Assembly: GCF_002873135.1 (NCBI RefSeq)
Contig: NZ_MCVI01000034.1
Span: 84,584 to 148,583 of the forward strand
Source of the DNA: Shewanella sp. 10N.286.48.A6
GTDB taxonomy: Bacteria > Pseudomonadota > Gammaproteobacteria > Enterobacterales > Shewanellaceae
Length of the DNA stretch: 64,000 nucleotides
Reading direction: 5' to 3'
Shown: piece after piece, positions 9,096 through 19,427 of the stretch
Numbering within the stretch: position 1 is the stretch's first letter
How the letters are laid out: every line of letters starts with the position of its first letter
The notes under the pieces: generated by a model
The model's input: the letters and a program-made list of their open reading frames with translations, nothing else
What the model was told of the DNA's origin: nothing
Database searches by the model: none
Program-made: the position numbers and the translations under genes

Positions 9096-10055
9096 GTGAG
9101 CCATACCCGTTTAGGTCTTATGTTTGTCAGCGTTGCCGTTGTGTTTTGGGGGATATTACCCATAGCGCTTAAGTTATCCGGAGGGTTTATTGATCCGGTT
9201 ACGTTAACTTGGTTTAGGTTTTTAGTGGCCTTTGTGGTGACCTTTATTCTGCTATGGCGCTTTGGTAATTTGAAGCAATTTAGTCAACTGCAGGGGGGTG
9301 ATTGGCTAAAGCTTGCTGCTGCAGGTATTTTACTGATGCTCAATTACACCTCTTTTGTGTATTCACTGGATTACTTATCACCAGGTACTGCGCAACTTAA
9401 CTTTCAAACTGCACCGTTCTTTTTAGCCTTTGGTGGCGCACTGTTTTTTAAAGAGCGGCTCACGGCGGTGCAGCTAAGCTGTTTTGCAGCTCTGGCATTA
9501 GGGGTGTTGCTGTTCTTTCACCCAAGCCTTGATGTGTCGGCAGAAAATAGCAGTCAAATTCTATTTGGGGTGCTGATTGTGCAGTTTTCAGTGTTGTCGT
9601 GGACGAGTTATGCCTTACTGCAAAAGTCATTGTTTACTAAGCTAACACCCAATAATGTGTTGTTATGTATCTATGGCTTAGGGATCCTTGTGATGGCGCC
9701 TTTTAGCGAGTTTAGTCACTTTGGGCTTATGGATAGCAGCCATTGGTTGATCGTCGGTTTTTGTGCCATCAATACCTTAATTGCTTATGGCTGTTTTGGT
9801 CAGGCGATGAAGTACTGGCCCACGGCGCAAGTGAGTGCCATGCTCGCGCTGACGCCAGTGCTCAGTTTTAGCGTTAACGCTTTAGTGGTGTATTTAGGCT
9901 GGTGGCCTGAGGTGTTTAAGGTTGATGTGATTGATCTGTGGTCGCTGCTGGGGATTGTATTGATTGTTGGCGCTGTGTTTACCATGCAACTATGGCCCTT
10001 GTATGTGGGCAACAAGCAAAAGCGACAAGCCCATGTCGAAGGCGAAAGCGTTTAA
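9096..10055 (+). CDS. EamA/DMT family transporter
   Basis: A 319-residue inner-membrane protein with ten predicted helices in two repeated EamA halves. The first repeat opens with MFVSVAVVFWGILPIALKL, and the second begins after a short loop near residue 150. The drug/metabolite transporter superfamily exports amino acids, nucleobases or related metabolites; the substrate here cannot be told. It starts at GTG, with AAAGAG about ten bases upstream. It diverges from purC and converges on deaD. Confidence 0.85.
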   Translation: MSHTRLGLMFVSVAVVFWGILPIALKLSGGFIDPVTLTWFRFLVAFVVTFILLWRFGNLKQFSQLQGGDWLKLAAAGILLMLNYTSFVYSLDYLSPGTAQLNFQTAPFFLAFGGALFFKERLTAVQLSCFAALALGVLLFFHPSLDVSAENSSQILFGVLIVQFSVLSWTSYALLQKSLFTKLTPNNVLLCIYGLGILVMAPFSEFSHFGLMDSSHWLIVGFCAINTLIAYGCFGQAMKYWPTAQVSAMLALTPVLSFSVNALVVYLGWWPEVFKVDVIDLWSLLGIVLIVGAVFTMQLWPLYVGNKQKRQAHVEGESV

Positions 10056-10124
10056 GACCAAAGCGTTTATCGCAATAACTTTAGCGTTATTAGTGCTTGT
10101 AGGATGAGTTTTATTTCAGCCATA

Positions 10125-10152
10125 AAAAATGGAGCCACAAGGCTCCATTTTT
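10125..10152. terminator. Bidirectional terminator between the EamA gene and deaD
   Basis: A twelve-pair stem AAAAATGGAGCC / GGCTCCATTTTT with an ACAA loop, between convergent genes. Confidence 0.9.
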
Positions 10153-10187
10153 ATGCGTTAAACCAACGTTAGTTGGACTGCAAGTAT

Positions 10188-12017
10188 TTACTCGCTGTCA
10201 CGTGGCTTACGTGGACGGTCGCTACGAGAGCGGTCACTACGTGGACGATCACCACGAGGGCGGTCGCTACGAGGACGGTCACTACGTGGACGACGTGGTG
10301 CTTCAGCTGGGAAAGAGGCATCACTCGCTTCACGAATGTTTAATGCTTTACCACAAACACGTACTTTTCTTAAGTGGCCTAGTACATCTTTTGGCATGCC
10401 GTCTGGCAAGTCAATTGAAGTAACTTGATCAAATAATTGAATTTGACCAATGAACTGGCTGTCAATGTTTGCTTCGTTAGCGATGGCGCCAACGATATTA
10501 CCTACACCAACACCGTTATCACGACCTACATCGATTACGTAACGGCACATTTTAACATCAGGCTTATCTTTCAGGCCTTCAGCGCTACCAAAGCTTGTTG
10601 GCAATGGACGGCTGCCGCGTGAATCACGACGAGGACGCTCACGACCAGCGTCGCGAGGACCACGATCATCACGGTCACGTGAATCACGTTGACGCTCTTG
10701 AATCGCAGGAAGTTGTAATGGACGCTCAGCCTGTACTTGTTGAAGTAATGCTGCTGCGAGTAAGTCAGTGTCAATTTCAAGCTGCTGACATAACTGAGCC
10801 ACTGCATTTTTCATGAAATCTAAGTCACCGTTAACGGTTTCTTGGATTTGCTCACCTAAGCGTGATAAACGACGCTCAGCAACAGTTTCAGGGCTAGGTA
10901 CTTTCATTGGCGAGATACGGCTGTTCGTTGCACGTTCGATAGTGCGAAGCATACGCATTTCACGGTTGGTAACGAAAAGAATTGCCATACCAGTACGACC
11001 AGCACGACCTGTACGGCCAATACGGTGTACATAAGCTTCTGAATCATATGGGATATCGTAGTTAACTACGTGACCAATACGTTCAACGTCAAGACCACGG
11101 GCCGCAACGTCAGTAGCAATTAGGATGTCTAACTTGCCGCGTTTAAGTTGGTCAACAGCACGTTCACGAGCTTGTTGGTTCATATCACCGTGTAATGGTG
11201 AAGATGCATAGCCACGCGCTTCAAGTTTTTCAGCAAGTTCAACACAGCTGTTACGGGTACGTACGAAGATGATAATACCTTCAGTATTTTCAACTTCTAA
11301 AACACGTACTAACGCTTCAAGTTTGTTGTGTTGTGATACTTGAACATAACGCTGATCAATTGACTCAACAGTAGTATGGCTAGCAGCAATACTAATGTGA
11401 ACAGGGTTGTTTAAGTGCTTGTTCGCAACGCGCTTGATTTGCTCTGGCATAGTAGCAGAGAAAAGGGCAAGTTGACTGTCTTTTGGTTTGTGCTCAAGAA
11501 CCCATTCGATATCATCGATGAAGCCCATTTTTAGCATTTCATCAGCTTCATCAAGAACAAGTGCTTGTAGTGCATCAAGTTTAAGAGTGCCACGACGCAT
11601 GTGGTCCATTACACGACCTGGCGTACCAACAACAACTTGTGGGCCACGACGTAGCGCACTTAATTGTTGATGCATGCTTTGACCACCATAAATAGGTAGT
11701 ACATGGAAGCCTTTCATGTGTTTAGCGTAGCTACCAAATGCTTCAGCAACCTGAACAGCAAGTTCACGTGTTGGTGCAAGCACTAGGATTTGAGGAGCAT
11801 TCAGTTTTTGGTCAACATTACTTAGTAAAGGCAGTGCGAAAGCACCTGTTTTACCTGTACCTGTTTGAGCTTGGCCTAAAATATCTTTACCTTCCATTAA
11901 AGGATCGATACTAGCAGACTGAATTGGAGTTGGTTTTTCGTAACCTAGATCGTCAAGGGCACGAAGCAAATTCTCGGATAAACCAAGTTCGCGGAAAGTT
12001 CTTTCATCGGATGACAT
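10188..12017 (-). CDS. deaD: ATP-dependent DEAD-box RNA helicase DeaD/CsdA
   Basis: A 609-residue cold-shock RNA helicase acting in large-subunit ribosome assembly and mRNA turnover. Motifs in order: Q motif around 8-33, Walker A AQTGTGKT (50-57), PTRELA (82-87), DEAD (156-159), SAT (187-189), and HRIGRTGR in the second RecA fold near 330. A DbpA-type RNA-binding domain follows at about 485-555. The tail is a run of RPRSD-like pentads encoded by 15-bp DNA repeats. The length is close to E. coli DeaD (629). A 326-bp gene-free stretch upstream fits the long 5' leader usual for cold-shock mRNAs. Confidence 0.96.
   Translation of the reverse strand: MSSDERTFRELGLSENLLRALDDLGYEKPTPIQSASIDPLMEGKDILGQAQTGTGKTGAFALPLLSNVDQKLNAPQILVLAPTRELAVQVAEAFGSYAKHMKGFHVLPIYGGQSMHQQLSALRRGPQVVVGTPGRVMDHMRRGTLKLDALQALVLDEADEMLKMGFIDDIEWVLEHKPKDSQLALFSATMPEQIKRVANKHLNNPVHISIAASHTTVESIDQRYVQVSQHNKLEALVRVLEVENTEGIIIFVRTRNSCVELAEKLEARGYASSPLHGDMNQQARERAVDQLKRGKLDILIATDVAARGLDVERIGHVVNYDIPYDSEAYVHRIGRTGRAGRTGMAILFVTNREMRMLRTIERATNSRISPMKVPSPETVAERRLSRLGEQIQETVNGDLDFMKNAVAQLCQQLEIDTDLLAAALLQQVQAERPLQLPAIQERQRDSRDRDDRGPRDAGRERPRRDSRGSRPLPTSFGSAEGLKDKPDVKMCRYVIDVGRDNGVGVGNIVGAIANEANIDSQFIGQIQLFDQVTSIDLPDGMPKDVLGHLRKVRVCGKALNIREASDASFPAEAPRRPRSDRPRSDRPRGDRPRSDRSRSDRPRKPRDSE
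10210..10293. repeat. 15-bp coding repeats in the deaD tail
   Basis: Units starting near 10210, 10225, 10240, 10255, 10270 and 10285 share the pattern CG(T/A)GGACGGTC(G/A)CTA. They encode Arg-Pro-Arg-Ser-Asp pentads. Copy-number change stays in frame. Confidence 0.8.
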
Positions 12018-12343
12018 TGAGTTGTAGCCTTGTGGATGCGTACGAAGTTATTGGCATTCGTACTAGAGTTTCACAGACAGAAAATCAACCCCGTGTCGAT
12101 TTCCCGCGTCAAAGGGGCGATATTATAGCAAGCTTTGGCCTCGTTGACTATCTAATTTTAACAAATATCTAAAATTGGCCTGATTATTGTAGCGCTTACT
12201 GAGCGATTAACTAAGTAACTTTTGACGTAATTAAATCAGAAACGGTTATTTTATGGCCGTGATTCATTTAATCCATTTTTTTATAGCGGATAAACAAGCC
12301 TTTTCGCAAATGCAGTTGCAGTAATCGCCTTAGTGCTCAATTT
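12018..12343 (-). other. Gene-free leader of deaD
   Basis: No credible reading frame. A seven-pair hairpin GTACGAA / TTCGTAC (12040-12063) sits just before the start region, and a GC-rich patch lies at 12087-12117. The length fits a long cold-shock 5' untranslated region, but no cold-box motif was identified. Confidence 0.4.
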
Positions 12344-13384
12344 CTAGCGCTTTACAATGATGCGCTGTTTATCCAGTTTAAGTAGCGTGAATGCCGTTTC
12401 AGTGACTGCTGCTAAAAAGCTAATATCGATAGTATCTAAGGTGTCTTCAACAGTGTGATATTGCTTATGGGTTGGCACGCCTAAATAGAGCCAAGGAATA
12501 CCAGCTTTGTGGAACGGGTAATGATCTGATGCTCGCAGCCAATTAATTTTGAGCATACTGCCATCATTTAGCCTTGAACGACTCTGTCTCACACATAGAT
12601 TATTATAGTCTTGGAGCTGGTGTTTTATCTGCTTAAATTGAGATACATTTTGCTCCCCTTCAATATAAATGGCTTTGGGTCTAGAAGGGTGGCCAATCAT
12701 GTCTAAGTTTAGCGACATTTCTAGCTGCATATCTGGCAGTGTTAACAGTTGCTGAACTAGCGCGTATGAGCCAAATAACCCCGGCTCTTCAGCATCGGTG
12801 GCAACTAGCATTAAGTTAACCGCCGGATCGCCATCTTGCTGCCATTGCTTTGCAATCGCTAACATTGCAGCAATGCCTGAAGCATTATCATCAGCCCCAG
12901 CAAAGACTTTACTGCCACGACTGCCTAAATGGTCATAGTGGGCGGTAATAATGCGCCAGCGCTGGGATGCTTGCTTTGATTTAATCGTGGCAATGAGGTT
13001 AATACCCTGTTTATCAGCAAAGTTTTGCCGATAAACAAATGGCAGCATAAATTCTTTTTGCCAAGGTGATAACCCCAGTTCAATAAAGCGCGCACTTAGG
13101 TATTGGCGGGTTTTTTCTGCACCTATGGTATTGGTTTTACGGCCAGCCAAATCATCACTGGTTAATATGCGAATATCTTCGATGAGTTGATTTTTATCAG
13201 CCCATTGACTGGAAGTGTCATTTCCACAGTTTTGCGAAGCGCAGCCGCTTAGCAAAAAACACAATGCCACTGGCGTCAATCTAATCGACACAGTGAAACA
13301 GGGTGGTTTTTGAACATGATATTTTTGCAGAAATGATGCTAATACCGAGGATAAATAAGCCAGAGTATTTTGGTAAAATTCCAT
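12344..13384 (-). CDS. M28 family zinc aminopeptidase, probable lipoprotein
   Basis: A 346-residue peptidase. Zinc-site motifs of family M28 are present: HYDHLG with His149, AGADDNASG with the bridging Asp165, DAEEPGLFG with the catalytic and metal Glu pair, LDMIGHP, and a late His in YHTVED. A lipobox LLSGC places a lipidated Cys at 48, after an unusually long 30-residue N-terminal extension. The first ATG has a good GAGGGA ribosome site eight bases upstream. A GTG at 13291 would give a conventional 17-residue lipoprotein signal but has no ribosome site. The enzyme would act in the periplasm as a peptide-trimming exopeptidase. Confidence 0.85.
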   Translation of the reverse strand: MEFYQNTLAYLSSVLASFLQKYHVQKPPCFTVSIRLTPVALCFLLSGCASQNCGNDTSSQWADKNQLIEDIRILTSDDLAGRKTNTIGAEKTRQYLSARFIELGLSPWQKEFMLPFVYRQNFADKQGINLIATIKSKQASQRWRIITAHYDHLGSRGSKVFAGADDNASGIAAMLAIAKQWQQDGDPAVNLMLVATDAEEPGLFGSYALVQQLLTLPDMQLEMSLNLDMIGHPSRPKAIYIEGEQNVSQFKQIKHQLQDYNNLCVRQSRSRLNDGSMLKINWLRASDHYPFHKAGIPWLYLGVPTHKQYHTVEDTLDTIDISFLAAVTETAFTLLKLDKQRIIVKR

Positions 13385-13473
13385 TTATATCCCTCTGGCT
13401 TGATGAGTAAACTAACTCAATGGTGCGCATACCGCAGCAGGTGTATTCTGTGCAATTACTAACAGTGTAATCG

Positions 13474-16392
13474 CTATTTGGCTTTAGTGGCCTTCTTTGC
13501 TGGAGTTTTCTTCACGCTACTTTTATTGGTGACACCTTTATTAGCGACACCTTTTGGGGCCGCAGCCTTCTTGGTCAATAGCGGCTTTAAAAAGCGTGCA
13601 GTATGGGAGGTTTTATGTTTTGCCACCTCTTCAGGGGTTCCGCTTGCCAAAATAGTGCCGCCGCCGGAGCCGCCTTCAGGGCCTAGATCCACTAGCCAAT
13701 CTGCCGTTTTAATAACATCAAGATTATGCTCAATGACCACTATGGTGTTGCCTTTGGCTTTTAAGCGATGCAGTACATCTAGTAGCAGCTGAATATCAGC
13801 AAAGTGCAAGCCTGTAGTGGGCTCATCAAGAATGTATAAGGTTTTGCCGGTATCACGTTTGGATAACTCTTTTGCTAACTTCACTCGTTGAGCTTCACCA
13901 CCGGACAGTGTTGTCGCACTTTGACCTAAACAAATATACGCCAAGCCTACATCCACTAAGGTTTGCAGTTTTCTTGCGATCGCAGGGATTGGATCAAAGA
14001 AAACACGCGCTTCTTCAATGGTCATTTGCAGCACTTCGTGAATATTTTTGCCCTTGTATTTAACATCTAAGGTTTCGCGGTTATAGCGTTTACCTTTACA
14101 GGAATCACAAGGCACATACACATCTGGTAAAAAGTGCATCTCAACCTTTATTAAGCCATCACCCTGACAGGCTTCACAGCGGCCACCTTTAACGTTAAAA
14201 GAGAAGCGACCCGGTAAGTAACCGCGGCTTCGAGACTCTTGAGTTGCAGCAAATAATTCACGAATAGGGGTAAATATGCCGGTGTAAGTAGCAGGATTTG
14301 AACGCGGTGTTCGCCCGATTGGGCTTTGATCAATATCAACCACCTTATCGCATTGCTCCATGCCGGTAATGCTTTTATGGGCTGCTGGCTCATCAATGGT
14401 AGCGCCGTTTAGCATTCTGTGGGCAATTTTATAAAAGGTGTCGTTAATTAAGGTTGATTTACCCGAACCTGATACCCCAGTAATACAGGTAAATAAACCA
14501 ATAGGAATGGTTAAGTCGACATTTTTAAGGTTATTACCAGTGGCGCCGCATAGCTCAATGACTTTTTTCGGATCCATTGGGGTGCGTTTATCACTAATGT
14601 GGATTTGCTTGGTGCCAGAAATATATTGGCCAGTGACAGACTCTTTACAGTCGAGAATGGCCTGCAGAGGCCCAGAGCAAATGATTTCGCCGCCGTGAAC
14701 GCCTGCGCCGGGGCCAATATCAATCACATGATCAGCCATGCGAATTGCGTCTTCATCATGCTCAACCACAATCACGGTATTACCGAGATCACGCAGGTGT
14801 ATTAGCGTTTGCAGTAAACGTTCGTTATCGCGCTGATGCAAGCCAATTGAAGGTTCATCCAGCACGTACATTACGCCCACAAGGCCGGCACCAATTTGAC
14901 TGGCTAAGCGAATACGCTGGGCTTCACCCCCTGATAAAGTATCTGCTGAGCGGTCTAAGCTTAGGTAGTTAAGGCCGACATTGACCAAGAAGCCTAAACG
15001 ATCGCCAACTTCTTTAAGAATTTTTTCAGCGATCTGCGCTTTTTGCCCTTCGAATTTAATCTCAGTGAAATAGCTCATGGCTTCACCGATGGACCACTGA
15101 GTCAGCTGCGGTAAGTTTAACTCGCCAATAAATACGTTACGGGCTTCTTCACGCAAACGCGAGCCGTCACAGCTTTTACAGGATTGGGTATTAATAAACT
15201 TTGATAGCTCTTCACGTACCGAGTTACTTTCAGTTTCGCGGTAGCGGCGATCCATATTATTGAGGATCCCCTCAAATGGATGATTACGAATAACCACATC
15301 ACCACGATCGTTAATGTACTTAAAGGCAATGTTTTGCTTACCTGAGCCAGATAGAATAATTTTTTGTACTTTAGCGCTTAACTGCTCAAAGGGGGTTTCG
15401 ACATCAAATTTATAATGTTCAGCTAAGGAGCTGAGCATTTGAAAGTAATAGAAATTACGTTTATCCCAGCCTCTAATCGCCCCGCCTGCTAATGACAGCT
15501 CGCTATTGGCAATCACTCTTTCTGCATCAAAGTACTGCTGCACACCTAAACCATCACAGGTTTGACAAGCGCCAGCGGGATTATTGAATGAGAAAATACG
15601 TGGCTCAAGCTCTGCCATGGAGTAGCCACAATATGGACAGGCAAAGTTAGCCGAGAACATCAACTCGTCTGCTTCTCCGGCCATGTCGGCAATAATAGCA
15701 ATACCGCCTGATAACTCTAACGTCGTTTCAAAAGACTCTGCTAAGCGCTGCTTTAAATCATCACGCACTTTAAAGCGATCAACCACCACTTCAATGGTGT
15801 GTTTAACATGTAGCTCAAGGGTTGGCGGATCGGATAAATCACAAACCTCACCGTCAATTCTGGCGCGCACATAACCTTGAGCAGCCAAACTTTCGAGTAA
15901 TTTTACATGTTCACCTTTACGGGCTTTGACCACGGGAGCTAATAGCATTTGGCGACTGCCTTCAGGCAGTTCCAATACTTTATCTACCATTTGGCTGACC
16001 GTTTGCGCGGTTAATGCTTGGCCGTGGGTTGGGCAGCGCGGCTCACCAACACGGGCAAACAGCAGTCTAAGATAATCATAAATCTCAGTGATGGTACCCA
16101 CGGTTGAGCGTGGATTATGGGATGTGGATTTTTGCTCAATTGAAATTGCAGGACTTAAGCCTTCGATATGATCCACATCAGGCTTTTCCATCAAACTTAA
16201 AAACTGGCGCGCATAGGCTGATAGTGACTCAACATAACGGCGCTGGCCTTCGGCATATAAGGTATCAAAGGCTAACGATGACTTACCTGAGCCAGATAAA
16301 CCTGTGATGACAATAAGTTTGTCTCGGGGGATGGTTAAATCAAAGTTTTTAAGATTGTGGGTTCGTGCACCGCGAATTTCAATGGTATCCAT
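13474..16392 (-). CDS. uvrA: UvrABC excinuclease subunit A
   Basis: The damage-sensing ATPase of nucleotide excision repair, 972 residues. It has two ABC modules with Walker [15 protein letters not shown] near the start and [10 protein letters not shown] later. Two LSGGEAQR signatures and two four-cysteine zinc modules (CPYCGY...CQTC and CEACQG...CDSC) complete the family pattern. It exceeds the E. coli protein (940) because of a Lys/Ala/Thr-rich, histone-like tail of about 35 residues. The gene diverges from the MFS carrier, with ssb beyond it. I found no full LexA box in the shared upstream region. Confidence 0.98.
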   Translation of the reverse strand: MDTIEIRGARTHNLKNFDLTIPRDKLIVITGLSGSGKSSLAFDTLYAEGQRRYVESLSAYARQFLSLMEKPDVDHIEGLSPAISIEQKSTSHNPRSTVGTITEIYDYLRLLFARVGEPRCPTHGQALTAQTVSQMVDKVLELPEGSRQMLLAPVVKARKGEHVKLLESLAAQGYVRARIDGEVCDLSDPPTLELHVKHTIEVVVDRFKVRDDLKQRLAESFETTLELSGGIAIIADMAGEADELMFSANFACPYCGYSMAELEPRIFSFNNPAGACQTCDGLGVQQYFDAERVIANSELSLAGGAIRGWDKRNFYYFQMLSSLAEHYKFDVETPFEQLSAKVQKIILSGSGKQNIAFKYINDRGDVVIRNHPFEGILNNMDRRYRETESNSVREELSKFINTQSCKSCDGSRLREEARNVFIGELNLPQLTQWSIGEAMSYFTEIKFEGQKAQIAEKILKEVGDRLGFLVNVGLNYLSLDRSADTLSGGEAQRIRLASQIGAGLVGVMYVLDEPSIGLHQRDNERLLQTLIHLRDLGNTVIVVEHDEDAIRMADHVIDIGPGAGVHGGEIICSGPLQAILDCKESVTGQYISGTKQIHISDKRTPMDPKKVIELCGATGNNLKNVDLTIPIGLFTCITGVSGSGKSTLINDTFYKIAHRMLNGATIDEPAAHKSITGMEQCDKVVDIDQSPIGRTPRSNPATYTGIFTPIRELFAATQESRSRGYLPGRFSFNVKGGRCEACQGDGLIKVEMHFLPDVYVPCDSCKGKRYNRETLDVKYKGKNIHEVLQMTIEEARVFFDPIPAIARKLQTLVDVGLAYICLGQSATTLSGGEAQRVKLAKELSKRDTGKTLYILDEPTTGLHFADIQLLLDVLHRLKAKGNTIVVIEHNLDVIKTADWLVDLGPEGGSGGGTILASGTPEEVAKHKTSHTARFLKPLLTKKAAAPKGVANKGVTNKSSVKKTPAKKATKAK

Positions 16393-16732
16393 TCATCACT
16401 CTAGAGGTTGTTTTAGCTACCTTGTCAAAGTAGCAAAATTTGAGTTAGCTTAGTAAATAGCCGTTAGTGTATCGTTAATTAACTAGCTTATACAGTGTTT
16501 TATACAGTGTTGGTGACACTAAATGTACCCAGGGAGCCAGACTAATAGCGGCTGAAACCATAAAAAAACGACTGGGATATAAAACACATTATAACCTGTT
16601 TGTTTAACCTTATTAACAAATACGAAAAACAGTTGCCTGTTGGTTCATTATTCCTTTTGAGCTAAATTAGAACGCTGTGATAATATGCGCAACTCGCATT
16701 TTTCTATAGATACACAATTTAAGGGCAACTGA
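16393..16732. promoter_or_regulatory. Divergent promoter region of uvrA and the MFS carrier
   Basis: 340 bp without a credible gene. It holds a perfect 12-bp tandem duplication at 16488-16511 (TTATACAGTGTT twice), which on the uvrA strand reads as two direct LexA-like half-sites (CTGTATA). No CTGT-N8-ACAG palindrome was found. Confidence 0.45.
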
Positions 16733-18100
16733 ATGGCCAACAATGGATTATCAGGCATTGAGAAGAAAGTCGCATTTTCGTTAGCCAGCGTGTTTGGTTT
16801 ACGAATGATGGGCTTATTCATGATCATGCCCGTATTCGCGCTTTACGGCCAACATTTAGAGGGTTTTTCACCTCTATGGGTGGGTATCGCTATCGGTGCT
16901 TATGGCTTGACCCAAGCAGTGTTACAAATTCCCATGGGCATGTTGTCAGATAAATATGGCCGTAAGCCGATTATTTTGGCTGGGCTGGTGGTGTTTGCTA
17001 TAGGTAGCGTGGTTGCTGCAATGTCAGATCATATTTATGGGGTTGTGCTTGGCCGAGCCATTCAAGGGATGGGTGCTATTGCCGCTGCAGTGTTAGCGCT
17101 GGCCGCCGATTTAACCCGCGATGAGCAACGCACTAAAGTGATGGCTATTATTGGCATGTGTATTGGTTTCTCGTTTGCATTGTCATTGCTTGCAGGGCCG
17201 ATAGTGGCCCAATATGCAGGTTTAGAAGGGCTATTCTTTTTAACCGCTATCTTAGCGGTAGTGGGCATGATCATTGTGCAGGTGTTGGTACCTAACCCAG
17301 TCTCACAAGCGCCCAAAGGCGATACTGTTGCTACGCCCACTAAATTAAAGCGTATGTTAATGGACCCGCAACTGTTCAGACTCGATGCAGGGATTTTTAT
17401 TTTGCATTTAGTGCTTACCGCCGTATTTGTGGCCTTGCCATTAGATTTAGTGGATGCAGGTTTAGTAAAAGAAAAACACTGGATGCTGTATTTCCCTGCC
17501 TTTATCGGCGCGTTTTTCTTAATGGTGCCGTTAATTATTATTGGTGTTAAACGTAACAACACTAAAACCATGTTCCAAATATCACTAATGATTATGATGC
17601 TGGCATTGGCAGCTATGGGATCTTATGCTGATAACCTCTGGGTATTAAGTGCCGCTGTGGTGTTATTTTTCACTGGTTTTAATTATCTTGAGGCGTCATT
17701 GCCTAGTTTAATTGCTAAATTTTGTCCGGTGGGCGATAAAGGCTCAGCTATGGGCGTTTATTCCACTAGCCAATTTTTAGGGGCATTTTGTGGCGGTATG
17801 CTAGGTGGCGGAGCTTATCAGCTGGTTGGCGCTGCAGGGGTATTTTATGTGGCACTTGGACTGATGTTTATTTGGTTATTATTAACCATAGGCATGGAAA
17901 AACCCGTACTGCTAAAAAGCTATACCCTTGAGGCACAAGTTAAAGATAGAAATCAGGCGAAAGACATGGCAACCCAGCTATCACAGCTATCTGGGGTAGC
18001 AGAAGCCATTGTCGTCATGGAAGAGAGAGCAGCTTATTTGAAAGTTGATGATCAATTCGATTTGAGTGAAGCGCGAGCTGTGTTAGGCTCTGTCAATTAG
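16733..18100 (+). CDS. YajR-like MFS transporter with C-terminal YAM domain
   Basis: A 455-residue major-facilitator carrier with twelve predicted helices. MFS motif A is seen as MLSDKYGRKPI between helices 2 and 3. After helix 12 a roughly 70-residue soluble ferredoxin-like domain follows (from about residue 385), as in E. coli YajR (454 residues), whose extra domain is called YAM. The substrate is unproven; a drug or metabolite proton antiporter is usual. ssb follows 65 bases later on the same strand. Confidence 0.88.
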   Translation: MANNGLSGIEKKVAFSLASVFGLRMMGLFMIMPVFALYGQHLEGFSPLWVGIAIGAYGLTQAVLQIPMGMLSDKYGRKPIILAGLVVFAIGSVVAAMSDHIYGVVLGRAIQGMGAIAAAVLALAADLTRDEQRTKVMAIIGMCIGFSFALSLLAGPIVAQYAGLEGLFFLTAILAVVGMIIVQVLVPNPVSQAPKGDTVATPTKLKRMLMDPQLFRLDAGIFILHLVLTAVFVALPLDLVDAGLVKEKHWMLYFPAFIGAFFLMVPLIIIGVKRNNTKTMFQISLMIMMLALAAMGSYADNLWVLSAAVVLFFTGFNYLEASLPSLIAKFCPVGDKGSAMGVYSTSQFLGAFCGGMLGGGAYQLVGAAGVFYVALGLMFIWLLLTIGMEKPVLLKSYTLEAQVKDRNQAKDMATQLSQLSGVAEAIVVMEERAAYLKVDDQFDLSEARAVLGSVN

Positions 18101-18165
18101 ATCGTTTTGATCGCTCAGTTTTGTAATTTAGATTAGATAATAGATAAAATCGCAGGAGATTTTCG

Positions 18166-18888
18166 ATGGCCAGTCGTGGTGTAAATAAAGTAATTTTGGT
18201 TGGTAATTTAGGTAAAGATCCTGAAGTTCGTTACATGCCAAACGGTAATGCCGTAGCCAACTTTACTGTAGCTACAAGTGAAACTTGGAAAGACCAACAG
18301 GGTCAGCAGCAAGAGCGCACCGAGTGGCACAATATCGTCATGTACCGTCGTTTAGCTGAAGTTGCTGGCGAATACCTAAAGAAAGGTTCTAAAGTTTATT
18401 TAGAAGGCAAATTGCAAACCAGTAAATGGCAAGATCAGACTACAGGTCAAGATCGCTATAAAACTGAAATCAATGCGATGGAAATGCAAATGCTTGATAG
18501 CCGCGGTCAAGGTGGTGGTCAGCAAGGTGGCATGAACCAAGGTTACGGTAACGCGCCGCAACAAAGTGCTCCTCAGCAAGCTCAAGGTGGTTATGGTCAG
18601 CAGCAACAAGCTCAAGGTGGTTTCCAACAACCAGCTCAAGCGCAAAAGCCTGCTTACACGCCTAAGCCTCAAGCGCCAGCTCAGCAGCCTGCCCAACAAG
18701 CACAAGGTGGCTTCCAACAAGCGCCAGCTCACCAACCTGCACAAGGTGGATATCAGCAAGCTGCTCCTGCGCAGCAGCAAGGTGGTTTTCAACAACCAGC
18801 TCCAGCCCAGCGCCCAGCGCCAACGCCACAGCCACAAAATACTACACCTGATTTAGGCGGTGATTGGGATGATGATATCCCGTTCTAG
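18166..18888 (+). CDS. ssb: Single-stranded DNA-binding protein
   Basis: A 240-residue SSB. The OB fold occupies about residues 1-110 (opening [19 protein letters not shown]). A long Gln/Gly/Pro/Ala-rich linker with QQAQGG-type repeats follows, then the acidic tip DDDIPF that recruits repair and replication partners. At 240 residues it is longer than E. coli SSB (178) because of the linker, as usual in Shewanella. An AGGAG site precedes the ATG. Confidence 0.98.
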   Translation: MASRGVNKVILVGNLGKDPEVRYMPNGNAVANFTVATSETWKDQQGQQQERTEWHNIVMYRRLAEVAGEYLKKGSKVYLEGKLQTSKWQDQTTGQDRYKTEINAMEMQMLDSRGQGGGQQGGMNQGYGNAPQQSAPQQAQGGYGQQQQAQGGFQQPAQAQKPAYTPKPQAPAQQPAQQAQGGFQQAPAHQPAQGGYQQAAPAQQQGGFQQPAPAQRPAPTPQPQNTTPDLGGDWDDDIPF

Positions 18889-18945
18889 ATCACGCTAAAT
18901 GTAAAAGTGTTAAATTAAACACGTATTTTAAAAATTATTATGAGG

Positions 18946-18971
18946 AACCCAGCATTTTTGCTGGGTTTTTT
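18946..18971 (+). terminator. Rho-independent terminator after ssb
   Basis: AACCCAGC / GCTGGGTT with a six-base loop and a T run. Confidence 0.9.
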
Positions 18972-19019
18972 ATTGGCTGCGATAGCTATTTAGAGGTGAC
19001 GAGTCACGATCTTGAGTGA

Positions 19020-19427
19020 TCAACTGGCATTGTTAACCATGCCTTTTAAGACAATATTGTTATAAGTGACAAAGCCAATAATATTACCGTGTTCAATGAC
19101 AGGAGCTTTGTTGATTTGGAATTGATCAAATAAGCGTGCGGTATAGCGAATATCCATATCTGGGCATACTGACATCACAGGCTTTATCATGATTTCATAA
19201 ACATTAACCCGCTCTGGTGACTTATCAGTGGCTAATACTTTTCTGGCAATATCACTGAGTAACAATATGCCGTATTCATCATGCTCATGGCGTTTGTTAA
19301 TCACTAAAATAGTGACGTTTTTTGCCATCGCAATATTAATGGCTTCACTGACGGTAAGTAGGCCATCAATCATGGCGTAATCATTCATCAAAATATCACG
19401 GTTTTTTATTGGCGTTGATGGTTTCAT
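19020..19427 (-). CDS. CBS-domain protein (regulatory, DUF1538 operon)
   Basis: A 135-residue soluble protein made of two CBS motifs. The first covers roughly residues 14-70 (MIDGLLTVSEAINIA...GILLLSDIARKVL), the second about 80-130 (YEIMIKPVMSVCPD...IIGFVTYNNIVLKG). CBS pairs usually bind adenine nucleotides and gate transporters or enzymes. It is the last gene of a four-gene operon and overlaps the P-II-like gene by four bases, so translation is probably coupled. I infer that it senses energy or ligand state for the paired membrane proteins. Confidence 0.85.
   Translation of the reverse strand: MKPSTPIKNRDILMNDYAMIDGLLTVSEAINIAMAKNVTILVINKRHEHDEYGILLLSDIARKVLATDKSPERVNVYEIMIKPVMSVCPDMDIRYTARLFDQFQINKAPVIEHGNIIGFVTYNNIVLKGMVNNAS

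Noticed and set aside
16393..16510. A canonical SOS (LexA) box upstream of uvrA
   Set aside because: No CTGT-N8-ACAG palindrome is present, only direct half-sites. Kept as a finding about the repeat, not as an operator.
17062..17571. A 169-residue minus-strand frame opposite the MFS carrier
   Set aside because: It lies fully inside a well-supported membrane carrier gene and has no family features.
18400..18837. A long minus-strand frame opposite ssb, rich in Leu and Arg
   Set aside because: It is the antisense of the repetitive Gln/Gly-rich SSB linker. The composition is an artefact and ssb itself is certain.
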